Shown: positions 44,579 through 53,383, counted from the first letter of the stretch. The stretch is 64,000 nucleotides of DNA from Pelagibacterales bacterium SAG-MED01 (GCA_014654455.1 JACWCY010000001.1:53501-117500), one strand, 5' to 3'. A program made the numbers and translations. The notes: generated from the letters alone by a model not told the origin.

Positions 44579-45094
44579 TTATTTTATTAAAACTTTTTTA
44601 TAAAAACTATCTGCAAATAAAGCAATATATGAAAAAATTAGAGTGGAAATTAAAGTATTTTTAAAAAAAGGTAGCGCCATAACATAACTATTAAACAGAC
44701 CATTTAAATTCTTTTCATACATGTCGCTTGATATCCATGCACCAAAATTTGTAATAATGTAAAAAATTAGAGACCCAATAAATACGAAAACGAAAAAGTT
44801 TTTTTTATTTATTTTTGTTGAAATCTTAAAAAAGAAATATGAAATTACAAATAATGATAGATAAGTATAAAACATTTTATCATGAAATTTCAAAAAAATG
44901 TCTGACGCTAGCATTGAAACTGTAATTACAATTAAAGACATGGTAAAATTTTTAAATAAATATCCTCCCATGATTGCTACTGCTATTATAGGAGCAAAAT
45001 TTGGAGGGTGAGGTACCAATCTTGCAAAAGCTAATAATAGAATAATACAGATTGGAAACATCAATTCCCTAAATTTTTTATCAAATTTTGTCAT
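44579..45094 (-). CDS. DUF6580-like small membrane protein
   Basis: A 171-aa protein with about five helices. ARLVPHPPNFAPIIAVAIMGGYLF is the motif I associate with the DUF6580/ECF-substrate-component-like family, often found beside cobalamin or vitamin genes. Notably the divergent neighbour at 45249 is a B12-binding radical SAM protein. Function is not proven; a vitamin or precursor uptake role is an inference. Confidence 0.65.
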   Translation of the reverse strand: MTKFDKKFRELMFPICIILLLAFARLVPHPPNFAPIIAVAIMGGYLFKNFTMSLIVITVSMLASDIFLKFHDKMFYTYLSLFVISYFFFKISTKINKKNFFVFVFIGSLIFYIITNFGAWISSDMYEKNLNGLFNSYVMALPFFKNTLISTLIFSYIALFADSFYKKVLIK

Positions 45095-45169
45095 ACAACT
45101 TAGTTATATATTTTTTTTAATAACTCTAATAATAGACTATTTTAAACAACATGTTTTTTAGTGAAAATT

Positions 45170-45230
45170 GTTATATTTTATTAATATATTCAAGTCAACG
45201 CTTGAATAAATCACATTATTAAAATATATA
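45170..45230. promoter_or_regulatory. Back-to-back promoters sharing a TATTCAAG-N6-CTTGAATA palindrome
   Basis: Reverse promoter: TTGACT (45198-45193), 17 bases, TATAAC (45175-45170), for the DUF6580 gene. Forward promoter: TTGAAT (45202-45207), 17 bases, TATATA (45225-45230), for the radical SAM gene. The two -35 boxes are 3 bases apart and form a perfect 8-bp inverted repeat with a 6-base centre, which could be a regulator site that controls both. Confidence 0.55.
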
Positions 45231-45248
45231 TTTTTTTTAATTAATAAT

Positions 45249-46871
45249 ATGAGTTTAAAAATACTTTTTCTTTATCCAAATTTGTTTGGAACAAACATGA
45301 TACCGCCAGCTATAGCTTTATTTTCAGCTATGTTGAAAGAAAAAGGTCACCAAGTTGAGGTTTTTGATACCACTTATTATCTTGTAGATACTGGTACAAA
45401 TTCAGATAAAGCGATGGAAGATACCTTAGCAGTTATCCCAAGCAACTTAGCTAGTAGAGGAATTAAAATGAAAGAAACTCTATGGGAAGATGATCTTAAC
45501 ATTCATATAAATAGATTTAAACCTGATTTGATTGGAATTTCTGCAACTGAAGATATGTGGGAACTTGGAGAAAAACTTTTAAATAATATTAAAGATTATA
45601 AAGTAGAAAATAATGTACCAGTAATAGCTGGTGGAGTATTTCCAACTTTTGCTCCAGAATTAGTAATTAAAAATGAAGTTGTAGATATAGTATGTGTTGG
45701 TGAGGGAGAAAATGCATTACTTGACTTATGTGAAAGAATAAAAAATGGAGAAAAGGATTTTTCAAATATCACAAATTGCTGGGTAAAAACTATTGGACCA
45801 GAATATTTAAAAAATAGAAATGTTATAAGAAAAAATCCAATATCAAAACCTGTTGATGTAAATAAAAATCCAATAATAGATCTAAGTCTTTTTGAAACAA
45901 ACAGATTGTTTAGACCAATGGGTGGTCAAATCTATAAAATGTTTCCTGTGGAAACTATAAGAGGCTGTCCGTATACATGTACTTTCTGCAATTCACCAGA
46001 TCAAATGAAACTATACAACGAACAATCTGATGGTGGTTTTTTTCGAAAAAAGAGAATTGATTTAATTTCGAAAGAACTAAAGCATTTTAAAAATGATGAA
46101 GGGGTCGAATATAATTATTTTTGGGCAGACACATTTTTAGCAATGAATAAAAAAGAGTTTGAAGAATTTGTAGAAATGTACTCAGAAATCAAGATACCAT
46201 TTTGGATGCAAACTAGGCCTGAAACTATTACGGACTATAACATGAAAAAACTTAAAGAAGTAGGATTAGATAGAATTTCTTTTGGAATAGAACATGGAAA
46301 TGAAGAATTTAGAAAAAAAATTTTAGATAGAAGATGGTCAAATGAAAATATTATTGAAAAACTAAAACTACCAAATAAATATGATATAAGCTATACTCTT
46401 AATAACATTACAGGTTTTCCGACTGAAACAAAAAAATTAGCATTTGATACTATTGAGTTGAATAGACAAATTGATGCGGACAATTCCAATATAAGTACTT
46501 TCGTGCCTTTTCATGGCACCCCTTTAAGAAAGATGTGTGAAGATTTGGGGCTGATAAAACCTGAAACACTTGTAAAGTCCACTGCGTCAAATCCAGATGA
46601 AAAAGATATTGGGCAATTAAATATGCCTCAATATCCTCCTCATGAGATCAGGGAAATAAGAAAATGCTTTAATTTATACGTCAAATTTCCAAAAAATAGG
46701 TGGAAAGAAATTGAAAGAGCAGAAAAAGATGATGCTGAGGGAAACAGAATATATGATTATTTGAAACAGGAATTTCTTGAAAAATACATGCCCAAACCAA
46801 ATGCTGATCCTCATGGTGGAATTGAAGATTTTGTATGCATCGATAGCGCTAATAACGGTCTGGCAATTTAA
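45249..46871 (+). CDS. B12-binding-domain radical SAM protein
   Basis: A 540-aa protein. Residues 1-190 resemble a cobalamin-binding Rossmann domain (FLYPNLFGTNMIPPAIALFSAML; VIAGGVFPTFAPELV; VDIVCVGEGENALLDL) without the DxHxxG motif, as in the base-off class B enzymes. Then RGCPYTCTFCNS near residue 239 is the CxxxCxxC [4Fe-4S]-SAM site, and IEHGNEEFRKKILDR follows. Such proteins methylate unreactive carbons or rearrange substrates. It starts a five-gene forward operon with PseG-, SDR-, NeuB- and formyltransferase-like genes, so a nonulosonate precursor is a likely substrate. Confidence 0.82.
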   Translation: MSLKILFLYPNLFGTNMIPPAIALFSAMLKEKGHQVEVFDTTYYLVDTGTNSDKAMEDTLAVIPSNLASRGIKMKETLWEDDLNIHINRFKPDLIGISATEDMWELGEKLLNNIKDYKVENNVPVIAGGVFPTFAPELVIKNEVVDIVCVGEGENALLDLCERIKNGEKDFSNITNCWVKTIGPEYLKNRNVIRKNPISKPVDVNKNPIIDLSLFETNRLFRPMGGQIYKMFPVETIRGCPYTCTFCNSPDQMKLYNEQSDGGFFRKKRIDLISKELKHFKNDEGVEYNYFWADTFLAMNKKEFEEFVEMYSEIKIPFWMQTRPETITDYNMKKLKEVGLDRISFGIEHGNEEFRKKILDRRWSNENIIEKLKLPNKYDISYTLNNITGFPTETKKLAFDTIELNRQIDADNSNISTFVPFHGTPLRKMCEDLGLIKPETLVKSTASNPDEKDIGQLNMPQYPPHEIREIRKCFNLYVKFPKNRWKEIERAEKDDAEGNRIYDYLKQEFLEKYMPKPNADPHGGIEDFVCIDSANNGLAI

Positions 46872-46895
46872 TTTATTTAAAAAATAATTCTAAAG

Positions 46896-47879
46896 ATGCT
46901 TAGTGTAATATTTAGATGTGACGCTGGATACGTTAAAAGAATCGGGACTGGTCATTTATTTAGATCTATTACGATTGCAAAACTTTTAATTAAAAGATTT
47001 CATATACCCAGAAATAAGATTGTTTTTATTACTAAAACAAAGAATAAATTTTCAATTGCAAAAAAAGTATTAAAACAAAATAATTTTCAAAATATACCAA
47101 TTAAGGAAAATGCTAAAAGTATAGACGAATACTTGACTCTAAAAAAACTTAAATCATCATTATTAATTATAGATAAGTATAAAACAAAAAATACAGGATA
47201 CTTAAATAGATTAAAAAAAAATTTTAAAAAAATTATAATACTTGATGGTATTAAACATGAAAATAAGGATTTTTTATATATAAATTCATTAATTCAGGAT
47301 GTTAATAGAAATAAGATAAAACATATTGGTTTTAAGTATTTAATCTGCCCCTCTTTTTTTAAGCAGAAAAAATTAAAAATAAACAAAGAAATAAAAAAAA
47401 TTTTTTTGTTTTTTGGTGGTTTTGATAATAAAAATATTATGGATAAAATAATTAAATACTTTGTTACTAAAGAAACAAAATATGTATTGTGTGTACCTGA
47501 ATCATTAAAAAAAAAATATTATAAAAACAAAAAAATTAGATACTATAAAAATAGTAATATATATAATTTTTTATCATCATCTGATTTAGCGATAACTTCA
47601 GGTGGACTTATCATGTTTGACGCAATCAATTTAAAAAAACCATTAATTGCAATACCACAATATATGCATCAAAAAGTGAATATTAAAAAATTGAGTAAAA
47701 AAAGATGTTTGATTAACCTTAATTTAGACAAATATTTATATAAAAACTTAAAAAAATATTTATTCACCATTAATGATTTTAATAAAAGAGTTAAAATGAT
47801 TAACAACCAAAACAAAATTCTCTCTGGCAATAAAACACCAAAAGCAATAGAATTGATCTTCAATGAATTTAGAAAATAA
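46896..47879 (+). CDS. PseG/SpsG-like UDP-sugar hydrolase
   Basis: A 327-aa GT-B-like protein. IFRCDAGYVKRIGTGHLFRSITIAK contains the GxGHxxR motif whose His is catalytic in PseG, and LAITSGGLIMFDAINLKKPLIAIPQ is the C-terminal binding site. PseG removes UDP from 2,4-diacetamido-2,4,6-trideoxy-altrose before condensation by PseI/NeuB. The NeuB-like gene two places downstream supports this. It overlaps the following SDR gene by 17 bases. Confidence 0.82.
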   Translation: MLSVIFRCDAGYVKRIGTGHLFRSITIAKLLIKRFHIPRNKIVFITKTKNKFSIAKKVLKQNNFQNIPIKENAKSIDEYLTLKKLKSSLLIIDKYKTKNTGYLNRLKKNFKKIIILDGIKHENKDFLYINSLIQDVNRNKIKHIGFKYLICPSFFKQKKLKINKEIKKIFLFFGGFDNKNIMDKIIKYFVTKETKYVLCVPESLKKKYYKNKKIRYYKNSNIYNFLSSSDLAITSGGLIMFDAINLKKPLIAIPQYMHQKVNIKKLSKKRCLINLNLDKYLYKNLKKYLFTINDFNKRVKMINNQNKILSGNKTPKAIELIFNEFRK

Positions 47880-48636
47880 CAAATATTTTAATTTTAAAAA
47901 TAAAATTGTTCTAATTACTGGATCAAATGGGATAATTGGAAATGAACTTTGTAATTTTTTTTTAGAATTGGGTGCAATTGTTTTTGGGATTGATAGTAAA
48001 GAAAAATCAGTGAAAAATTCTAAATATACTCATTTCAAAGGAAGTGTTGCTAATGATAGATTCATCTTCAATAAATTATCTCTAATAATAAAAAAACATT
48101 CAAAAATTGACATTATTTTAAATTGTGCAGCTATTTCTATATTTAGTCATTTTGAAAAAAGGACAAAAAAAGAAATTGATCAAACAATAAATGTTAATTT
48201 GATAGGAACACATAATGTAATTAAAAATTACGTCAAATTACATACAAAGAAAAAACTACAATCTAGCAGAATAATTAATTTTGGCTCAATTTATGGAACA
48301 AATAGTCCTGATTTTAGAATATATGGAAACAATGATAGATTTAATTCTGAAATATATGGAGCATCTAAAGCATCAATCATTCAATTAACAAAATATCTAG
48401 GTGTTATGTACATAAAAAAAAAAATTTTTATTAATTGTATTTCTCCAGGTGGCACAATTGTGAGTAAAAACAAAATATCAAAAAGATTTTATACAAAATA
48501 TTCCTCAAGAACTCCTATCGGAAGAATGGCAACACCAAAAGACTTGTTCACTGCTATAATCTATTTATCAAATTCAGAAACAAAATATACTGTAGGTCAA
48601 AACATTGTAGTAGATGGTGGATTGACAGTATGGTAA
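47863..48636 (+). CDS. Short-chain dehydrogenase/reductase
   Basis: A 257-aa classical SDR with ITGSNGIIGNELCNFF, NCAAIS, NFGSIYGTNSP and catalytic YGASKASIIQL, then CISPGGTI and the VVDGGLTVW end. The length is standard. SDRs of this group (PtmA-like) are usual next to NeuB and SpsF genes and may reduce or oxidise the sugar before or after condensation. It overlaps the NeuB-like gene by 7 bases. Confidence 0.82.
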   Translation: MNLENNKYFNFKNKIVLITGSNGIIGNELCNFFLELGAIVFGIDSKEKSVKNSKYTHFKGSVANDRFIFNKLSLIIKKHSKIDIILNCAAISIFSHFEKRTKKEIDQTINVNLIGTHNVIKNYVKLHTKKKLQSSRIINFGSIYGTNSPDFRIYGNNDRFNSEIYGASKASIIQLTKYLGVMYIKKKIFINCISPGGTIVSKNKISKRFYTKYSSRTPIGRMATPKDLFTAIIYLSNSETKYTVGQNIVVDGGLTVW

Positions 48637-49457
48637 AAAAGATTTTTAATCGAAAAATCAAATCAAAATTTTTAATAGCAGAAGCCGGTATTAATCATAA
48701 TGGAAATTTAAAAGAAGCATTTCTTTTAGTAGATAAGGCTAAAGAAAGCTTAGCAGATGCAATAAAATTTCAAACATACAAAGCAGAAAAAAGAGTTAAA
48801 AAAAGTAGTCCAATATTTAGTATTCTTAAAAAATGTGAGCTATCAAATGAAGAATTTTTCAAATTAAAAAAATATTGTGATAAAAAAAAAATTACTTTTT
48901 TTTCAACACCTTTTGATTGTGAGAGTGTTAATTTTTTAAATAAGATAAATGTAAAGCTATTTAAAATTTCATCATTTGACATAGCTAATATTGATCTTAT
49001 CAGCGAAATAAAAAAAACAAAAAAACCAACAATAGTTTCTACAGGAATGGCCTCAATAGGAGAAATCCAAAGTACATTTAAAAAATTTAAGAATAAAAAT
49101 ATTCCTTTGGCATTATTACATTGTATTTCCTCATATCCAAATTTAGAGGAAAATTCATATTTAGCAAATATTACAGATTTACAAAAAAAATTTAACTGTC
49201 CTATTGGGTTATCTGATCACACGCCAAATATTAAAACATCAATATATTCATACATTTTAGGTGCAAATATCATAGAGAAACATTTTTACCTAGGTAAAGG
49301 CCACAATTGTGTCGATAAAAGTGTTTCATTAGATCCAAAAAAAATGAAGCAACTTAAAACTGAATTAATAAATATTGATAAGATATTAGGAGATATAAAA
49401 TATGGTTTTAAAAAAGGTGAAGAGTTTGCAAAAACACTTCGAAGGAAAAAAATGTAA
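48630..49457 (+). CDS. NeuB-family nonulosonate synthase lacking the SAF domain
   Basis: A 275-aa TIM barrel: FLIAEAGINHNGNLKEAFLLVDKA, AIKFQTYKAEKR, FSTPFDCESVNFL, KISSFDIANIDLI, PTIVSTGMA, LLHCISSYPN, GLSDHTPNI and GANIIEKHFYL are all NeuB marks. It should condense phosphoenolpyruvate with a six-carbon sugar. The usual C-terminal antifreeze-like SAF domain, present in the second copy at 58730, is absent: the protein stops after LRRKKM, the place where the linker begins. The stop overlaps the start of a formyltransferase gene (TAATG). Confidence 0.88.
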   Translation: MVKKIFNRKIKSKFLIAEAGINHNGNLKEAFLLVDKAKESLADAIKFQTYKAEKRVKKSSPIFSILKKCELSNEEFFKLKKYCDKKKITFFSTPFDCESVNFLNKINVKLFKISSFDIANIDLISEIKKTKKPTIVSTGMASIGEIQSTFKKFKNKNIPLALLHCISSYPNLEENSYLANITDLQKKFNCPIGLSDHTPNIKTSIYSYILGANIIEKHFYLGKGHNCVDKSVSLDPKKMKQLKTELINIDKILGDIKYGFKKGEEFAKTLRRKKM

Positions 49458-50113
49458 TGCCTAAAACAAAAAAAAATAAAAAGTACCATGTTACATTTTT
49501 ACTTGATAAATCAAATAACTGGATTGAAAAATATCTTATTAACTTTAATTTCAATTTAAAAAAAAAATTTTTTTTTAAAATTAAAAAAAATTTTCATTTA
49601 ATCAAGAATCAAGACCTAGTATTTGTTTTAAGTTATACAAAAATCTTATCTGAAAAATTTATTTTAAAAAATAAATTAAATATTGTTGTACATTCTAGTA
49701 AATTACCAAAAGATAGGGGCTTCTCTCCTGTTCAAAATCAAGTTCTTCGAGGAAAAAGTATTATAGATATATCGCTTATAAAGCTTGTAAAAAAAGTTGA
49801 CTCAGGTGATATTTTTTTGAGAGATAAATACAAAATAAATAACACAGATTTAAATGATGAAATAAGAAAAAAACAGGCTATTGCTACACTCAAAATTATT
49901 AAAAAATTTTTAATCAAATTTCCAAATATTAATAAAAAAAAACAATCTGGAAAAGCAAGTTTTAATAAAAGAAGAAATTTCTGGAGCAACAAATTAGATA
50001 TAAACAAATCTATAAGATCTCAAATCAATTTATTAAGAATTGCTGATAATGACAGATATCCGTGTTTTTTTGAATATAAAAAAAAGATTTTTAAAATTAA
50101 AATATATAAATAA
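49457..50113 (+). CDS. Formyltransferase-family protein (sugar N-formyltransferase-like)
   Basis: A 218-aa protein with the formyl-transferase fold: NIVVHSSKLPKDRGFSPVQNQVLRG contains the H-x-S-x-LP signature of this family, then LVKKVDSGDIFLRDKYKI and a C-terminal LLRIADNDRYPCFFEYKKK segment. It should use N10-formyl-tetrahydrofolate to formylate an amino sugar. The usual N-terminal Asn of the N-H-D triad is not obvious. Close relatives, by memory, lie beside NeuB genes, so the acceptor is probably a nonulosonic acid or its precursor. Confidence 0.8.
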   Translation: MPKTKKNKKYHVTFLLDKSNNWIEKYLINFNFNLKKKFFFKIKKNFHLIKNQDLVFVLSYTKILSEKFILKNKLNIVVHSSKLPKDRGFSPVQNQVLRGKSIIDISLIKLVKKVDSGDIFLRDKYKINNTDLNDEIRKKQAIATLKIIKKFLIKFPNINKKKQSGKASFNKRRNFWSNKLDINKSIRSQINLLRIADNDRYPCFFEYKKKIFKIKIYK

Positions 50114-50121
50114 TAATATAA

Positions 50122-51288
50122 TTATCTTATAGGTGTATCGTCCCACTGATCTTGGTCATGAAGTTTCTTTCCCTCTGATACTAAAGTATCATCATATTGC
50201 CAAGGTGATATTTGGTGTTTTAGTGCAATTTCCATAAATTCTTTTTCTGTAATATCCATAATTTTTAAAAAATATTCTAAACTTTTTGGTTTTTTTGCAT
50301 GATATTTATCTACAAGTATCTTCCCTTCCTCCTTAGTCATTTTTCCAAGTCTTATTTCCCTAGCAACAGATTGGGCAGTTCTTCCGAAGCCTCTTTTTAC
50401 ATATTTTAACCAATCTCTAATTCCATTTACTCTGCATTCAATCTTTTCCATCCAAAATTCTGGTGGCAAACCTTCAACTTCATCTTTTTTCCAGTCTAAT
50501 TCTTTCATTATAATTTCTGTTTGCTTAGCCGGATCCCAGTTTATAAATGTTCCATAGCACAAACTTTTATATCCAATTCTTTTCAAATCCCTGAGCTTAG
50601 GATATTTAAAAGGTGCTAAGTCTCTTTCAGAAATAACGCCATCTTTAATAAATCCATACATATCTTCTGCGTTTATACCCAAGTTTATATATCTATTGAA
50701 TGACTCCTCATCTTTTTCTTCCATATTTTTTTCATCAAAATCGTAATATCCATTATATTCTGCCTGAGACTCTCCCCAAATTATAAGTGGTATATTAAAT
50801 TTAACTGCTATCTGCATTGGGTAGGCAAATATGCCAGTATGACAATGCCAACAAAAATCACCTTTTCTTTTTAATGACTCTAACATTAATTTACCTACAA
50901 TTTTCATATTAGGCTTGAATACCATGTGATCAGTTCCCAGAATCTTAAGAGTCTTTTCAATATTTTTAGTATGTTGTTCTCTAAAAAAACCATGATCAAA
51001 AGATATGACAAGTGGTTTAAGCTTATGTTTAACAACTATTTCATATAAAACATAAGTCGAATCTTTCCCTCCACTAAAGGGAACTAAACAATCATAATCT
51101 CCCTTTCCTCTAAAATCTTTCACTAGCTCTTCAAATCTTTCGGCTCTTTTGTTCCAATCTATCTTTGATTTTTGGTGTTTATGATTATTACAAACGTTAC
51201 AAACTCCTTCTTTGTCAAACTCAAAAGTCTCGTATGTTTCTGGTAACATGCAGCTAGAACAGGATTTTAAGAAAAAATTGTTACTCAT
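50122..51288 (-). CDS. N-acetyl sugar amidotransferase (WbpG/PseA-like)
   Basis: A 388-aa protein with N-terminal zinc-type cysteines (CSSCMLPET, VCNVCNNH) and a PP-loop ATP site VPFSGGKDSTYVLYEI near residue 69, then CWHCHTGIFAYP and IIWGESQAEYNGYYDF. It is the amidotransferase that, with HisH/HisF-like partners giving ammonia, turns an acetamido group into an acetamidino group (as in P. aeruginosa WbpG and Campylobacter PseA). The HisF- and HisH-like genes follow next in the operon order upstream. Confidence 0.9.
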   Translation of the reverse strand: MSNNFFLKSCSSCMLPETYETFEFDKEGVCNVCNNHKHQKSKIDWNKRAERFEELVKDFRGKGDYDCLVPFSGGKDSTYVLYEIVVKHKLKPLVISFDHGFFREQHTKNIEKTLKILGTDHMVFKPNMKIVGKLMLESLKRKGDFCWHCHTGIFAYPMQIAVKFNIPLIIWGESQAEYNGYYDFDEKNMEEKDEESFNRYINLGINAEDMYGFIKDGVISERDLAPFKYPKLRDLKRIGYKSLCYGTFINWDPAKQTEIIMKELDWKKDEVEGLPPEFWMEKIECRVNGIRDWLKYVKRGFGRTAQSVAREIRLGKMTKEEGKILVDKYHAKKPKSLEYFLKIMDITEKEFMEIALKHQISPWQYDDTLVSEGKKLHDQDQWDDTPIR

Positions 51289-51323
51289 AAATTCATGATT
51301 AGATTAAATTTAAATATTATCAA

Positions 51324-52082
51324 CTAAAATAATCTTAAGTTAATATTGTAACTTTTAAGATATGCTTTGGCTCTTATAGGGTTGCTATCAGTAAAATTAA
51401 ATAAGCTTCCACATGCAACCGCACTTATATTAGAATTTTGAAAAATATTCTTTATTTGATCATAATTGCCAATACCACCAGAAAATATTATAGGCACAGT
51501 AGTTAAATCATTAACTTTTTGTGCAAGCTCATAATCAGGACCTTTCATTGTCCCTTCACAATCAATTGAATTTATCATTACCTCTCCTATATCGTTATCC
51601 ATCAATTTTTTTAGATGGTTTTCTAGAGAAATTTTCTCAATTTTTTTTCCACAATTTGAAACTAACTTGAGATTTCCATCAACTTTTTTTACATCAATAC
51701 TTGCTACAACTGCTTGTCTTCCAAATTTCTCAGCAATATTTTTTATTAAGCTGTAGTTTTCATAACACGCTGAATTAATTACAATTTTATCAGCACCATT
51801 TTTAATAATCTTTGTTGCATCTTCAATTGATTTAATACCACCACCGGCTGTTATAGGAATAAAACACTCTTTTGAAATTTCTTTTAAAAAAAAAATTAAT
51901 TTTGATAAAAATTTATTATCTCTATTAATATTTAGTAAAATTAATTCATCAGCATCTGAATCATTAAATATTTTTGCTGTAGAAATTGGGTCACCTACAT
52001 CTTTAAACGAATTAAAATTAATTGTTTTAACAAATCTATCATCTAAAATTAATAACAAAGGTATAATTCTTTTTTTTAACAT
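51324..52082 (-). CDS. HisF-like amidination synthase subunit
   Basis: A 252-aa TIM barrel of the HisF/WbpI-type: IIPLLLILDDRFVKTINF, ADELILLNI, PITAGGGIKSIEDATKII, AVVASIDVKKV and VPIIFSGGIGNYDQI. In a glycan locus this is not for histidine synthesis but conveys ammonia to WbpG (HisF2 type). The first catalytic Asp of true HisF is replaced in the LLILDDRF opening. It overlaps the hisH-like gene by one base. Confidence 0.88.
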   Translation of the reverse strand: MLKKRIIPLLLILDDRFVKTINFNSFKDVGDPISTAKIFNDSDADELILLNINRDNKFLSKLIFFLKEISKECFIPITAGGGIKSIEDATKIIKNGADKIVINSACYENYSLIKNIAEKFGRQAVVASIDVKKVDGNLKLVSNCGKKIEKISLENHLKKLMDNDIGEVMINSIDCEGTMKGPDYELAQKVNDLTTVPIIFSGGIGNYDQIKNIFQNSNISAVACGSLFNFTDSNPIRAKAYLKSYNINLRLF

Positions 52083-52708
52083 TAAATATTCCAGTTACAA
52101 AAATTTTCCAAAATTTTAAGACCGTTTTTAGAACTTTTTTCGGGATGAAATTGAAATCCAACCACATTGTTGTTTATTACAATTGAGGGAAAATTATCTA
52201 AATATTTTGTTTCAGCATACAAACACTCTTTGTTTCTCAGTTTCATTTGATATGAATGAACAAAATAAAAGTTACTTTTATTTTGAATTCCTTTCAAAAT
52301 ACTGTGATTTTTAATAATATTAATTTCATTCCAGCCAATATGAGGTAAATAAAACATTTTTGAATTATCTGTTTTCATTAAATCTACAGATGCTTTTATG
52401 AAGTTTAATCCTTTACTCTTTTTATTCTCGAAGCCTTCAGTCGCAAGAAATTGCATTCCAAGACAAATACCTAATAAAGGTTTTCCTTTATTTACATAAT
52501 CATTTAACTGTAATTGAAAATTTTCATTATTAAAATATTCATCTGATATATTTGAAAATGAGCCAACCCCAGGAATAATTAAGTGAGAAATCTTGTTTAG
52601 TTTTTTTTCTTCATTAATTTTTATAATATTAAAATCAAAACCTAAATTATAAACTGCACTTGAAACAGATGTTAAATTACATATTTCTAAATCCAATATG
52701 CCAATCAT
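52082..52708 (-). CDS. HisH-like glutamine amidotransferase
   Basis: A 208-aa class I glutamine amidotransferase: HLIIPGVGSFSNISDEY, the nucleophile elbow LLGICLGMQFLA (Cys near residue 82) and GFQFHPEKSSKNG with the His-Glu pair. It makes ammonia from glutamine for the HisF-like and WbpG-like partners. The three genes are in one reverse run, which makes the amidination role far more likely than histidine synthesis. Confidence 0.9.
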   Translation of the reverse strand: MIGILDLEICNLTSVSSAVYNLGFDFNIIKINEEKKLNKISHLIIPGVGSFSNISDEYFNNENFQLQLNDYVNKGKPLLGICLGMQFLATEGFENKKSKGLNFIKASVDLMKTDNSKMFYLPHIGWNEINIIKNHSILKGIQNKSNFYFVHSYQMKLRNKECLYAETKYLDNFPSIVINNNVVGFQFHPEKSSKNGLKILENFCNWNI

Positions 52709-52710
52709 AA

Positions 52711-53259
52711 TTATAAGACTTTACCAAAAATTAATTTATCAACTCTTTTTTTTTTAAAAACAAATTGTTTTTTTAATATACCTTCAAGTTTAAAACTGTT
52801 TTTTATTAAAACTTTTTTAGATGGAAGATTATTTGCATAAACACTTGCAATAATTTTTTTCAGTTTAAATTTATTTTTTGCTAATTTACAAATTTCTCTT
52901 ATAGCTGAAGTCGCTATTCCTTTTCTATGCAAAGATTTATCTCCAATGAAATAACCAATTTCAGCAGTTTTATGTATAAAATTTATTGGACCAATCTTTA
53001 TATTTCCAACATGTGCCCATTCTTTTTTTTTATCTTTAATATTAATTGTATACAAAAATTCATTTTTAGATTTCACCTTATCTTTAATGTAATTATAAAT
53101 TTTTATTTTTGTATTTTTAACAAATCTTTGCTCTGTAAATTCTATTATCTCACTAGTATTCATCCACTTAATATATTTTTCAGATATCATTTTGATAGTA
53201 AATCTAGACAATTTAACTCTAGGCAACACTATTTCTACTTTAAAGTAATTTTTTTTCAT
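52711..53259 (-). CDS. GNAT-family N-acetyltransferase (PseH/RimJ-like)
   Basis: A 182-aa protein of the Acetyltransf_3 type: MISEKYIKWMNTSEIIEFTEQR, HVGNIKIGPINFIHKTAEIGYFIGD and the acetyl-CoA loop HRKGIATSAIREICKLA, then ASVYANNLPSKKVLIKNSFKLEG. In this context it probably acetylates the 4-amino sugar (PseH/LegH step) or a nearby amine. It is 2 bases upstream of the hisH-like gene. Confidence 0.82.
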   Translation of the reverse strand: MKKNYFKVEIVLPRVKLSRFTIKMISEKYIKWMNTSEIIEFTEQRFVKNTKIKIYNYIKDKVKSKNEFLYTINIKDKKKEWAHVGNIKIGPINFIHKTAEIGYFIGDKSLHRKGIATSAIREICKLAKNKFKLKKIIASVYANNLPSKKVLIKNSFKLEGILKKQFVFKKKRVDKLIFGKVL

Positions 53260-53266
53260 CTCAATT

Positions 53267-53383
53267 TTATAATCTTTTAACTCTTTCAGCTAGCTCTTCT
53301 ATAAACAATTTATGGATTATATAAAAACGTTTTGTATCTTTGTAATTAGTAATAATTAAAACTTCGGTTCTATCTAGTGACAT
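53267..53383 (-). CDS. Small ORF of 38 aa between aminotransferase and GNAT genes
   Basis: Not in the ORF track. ATG at 53383 follows directly on the TAA of the class III aminotransferase gene and gives MSLDRTEVLIITNYKDTKRFYIIHKLFIEELAERVKRL, ending at 53267, 7 bases before the GNAT start. The composition looks protein-like and position suggests coupling, but no family is recognised. It may be a real small protein or the remnant of a longer gene. Confidence 0.4.
   Translation of the reverse strand: MSLDRTEVLIITNYKDTKRFYIIHKLFIEELAERVKRL

Noticed and set aside
51324-52708. HisF/HisH genes as part of histidine biosynthesis
   Set aside because: They are contiguous with a WbpG-like amidotransferase in a glycan operon and no other his gene is near.
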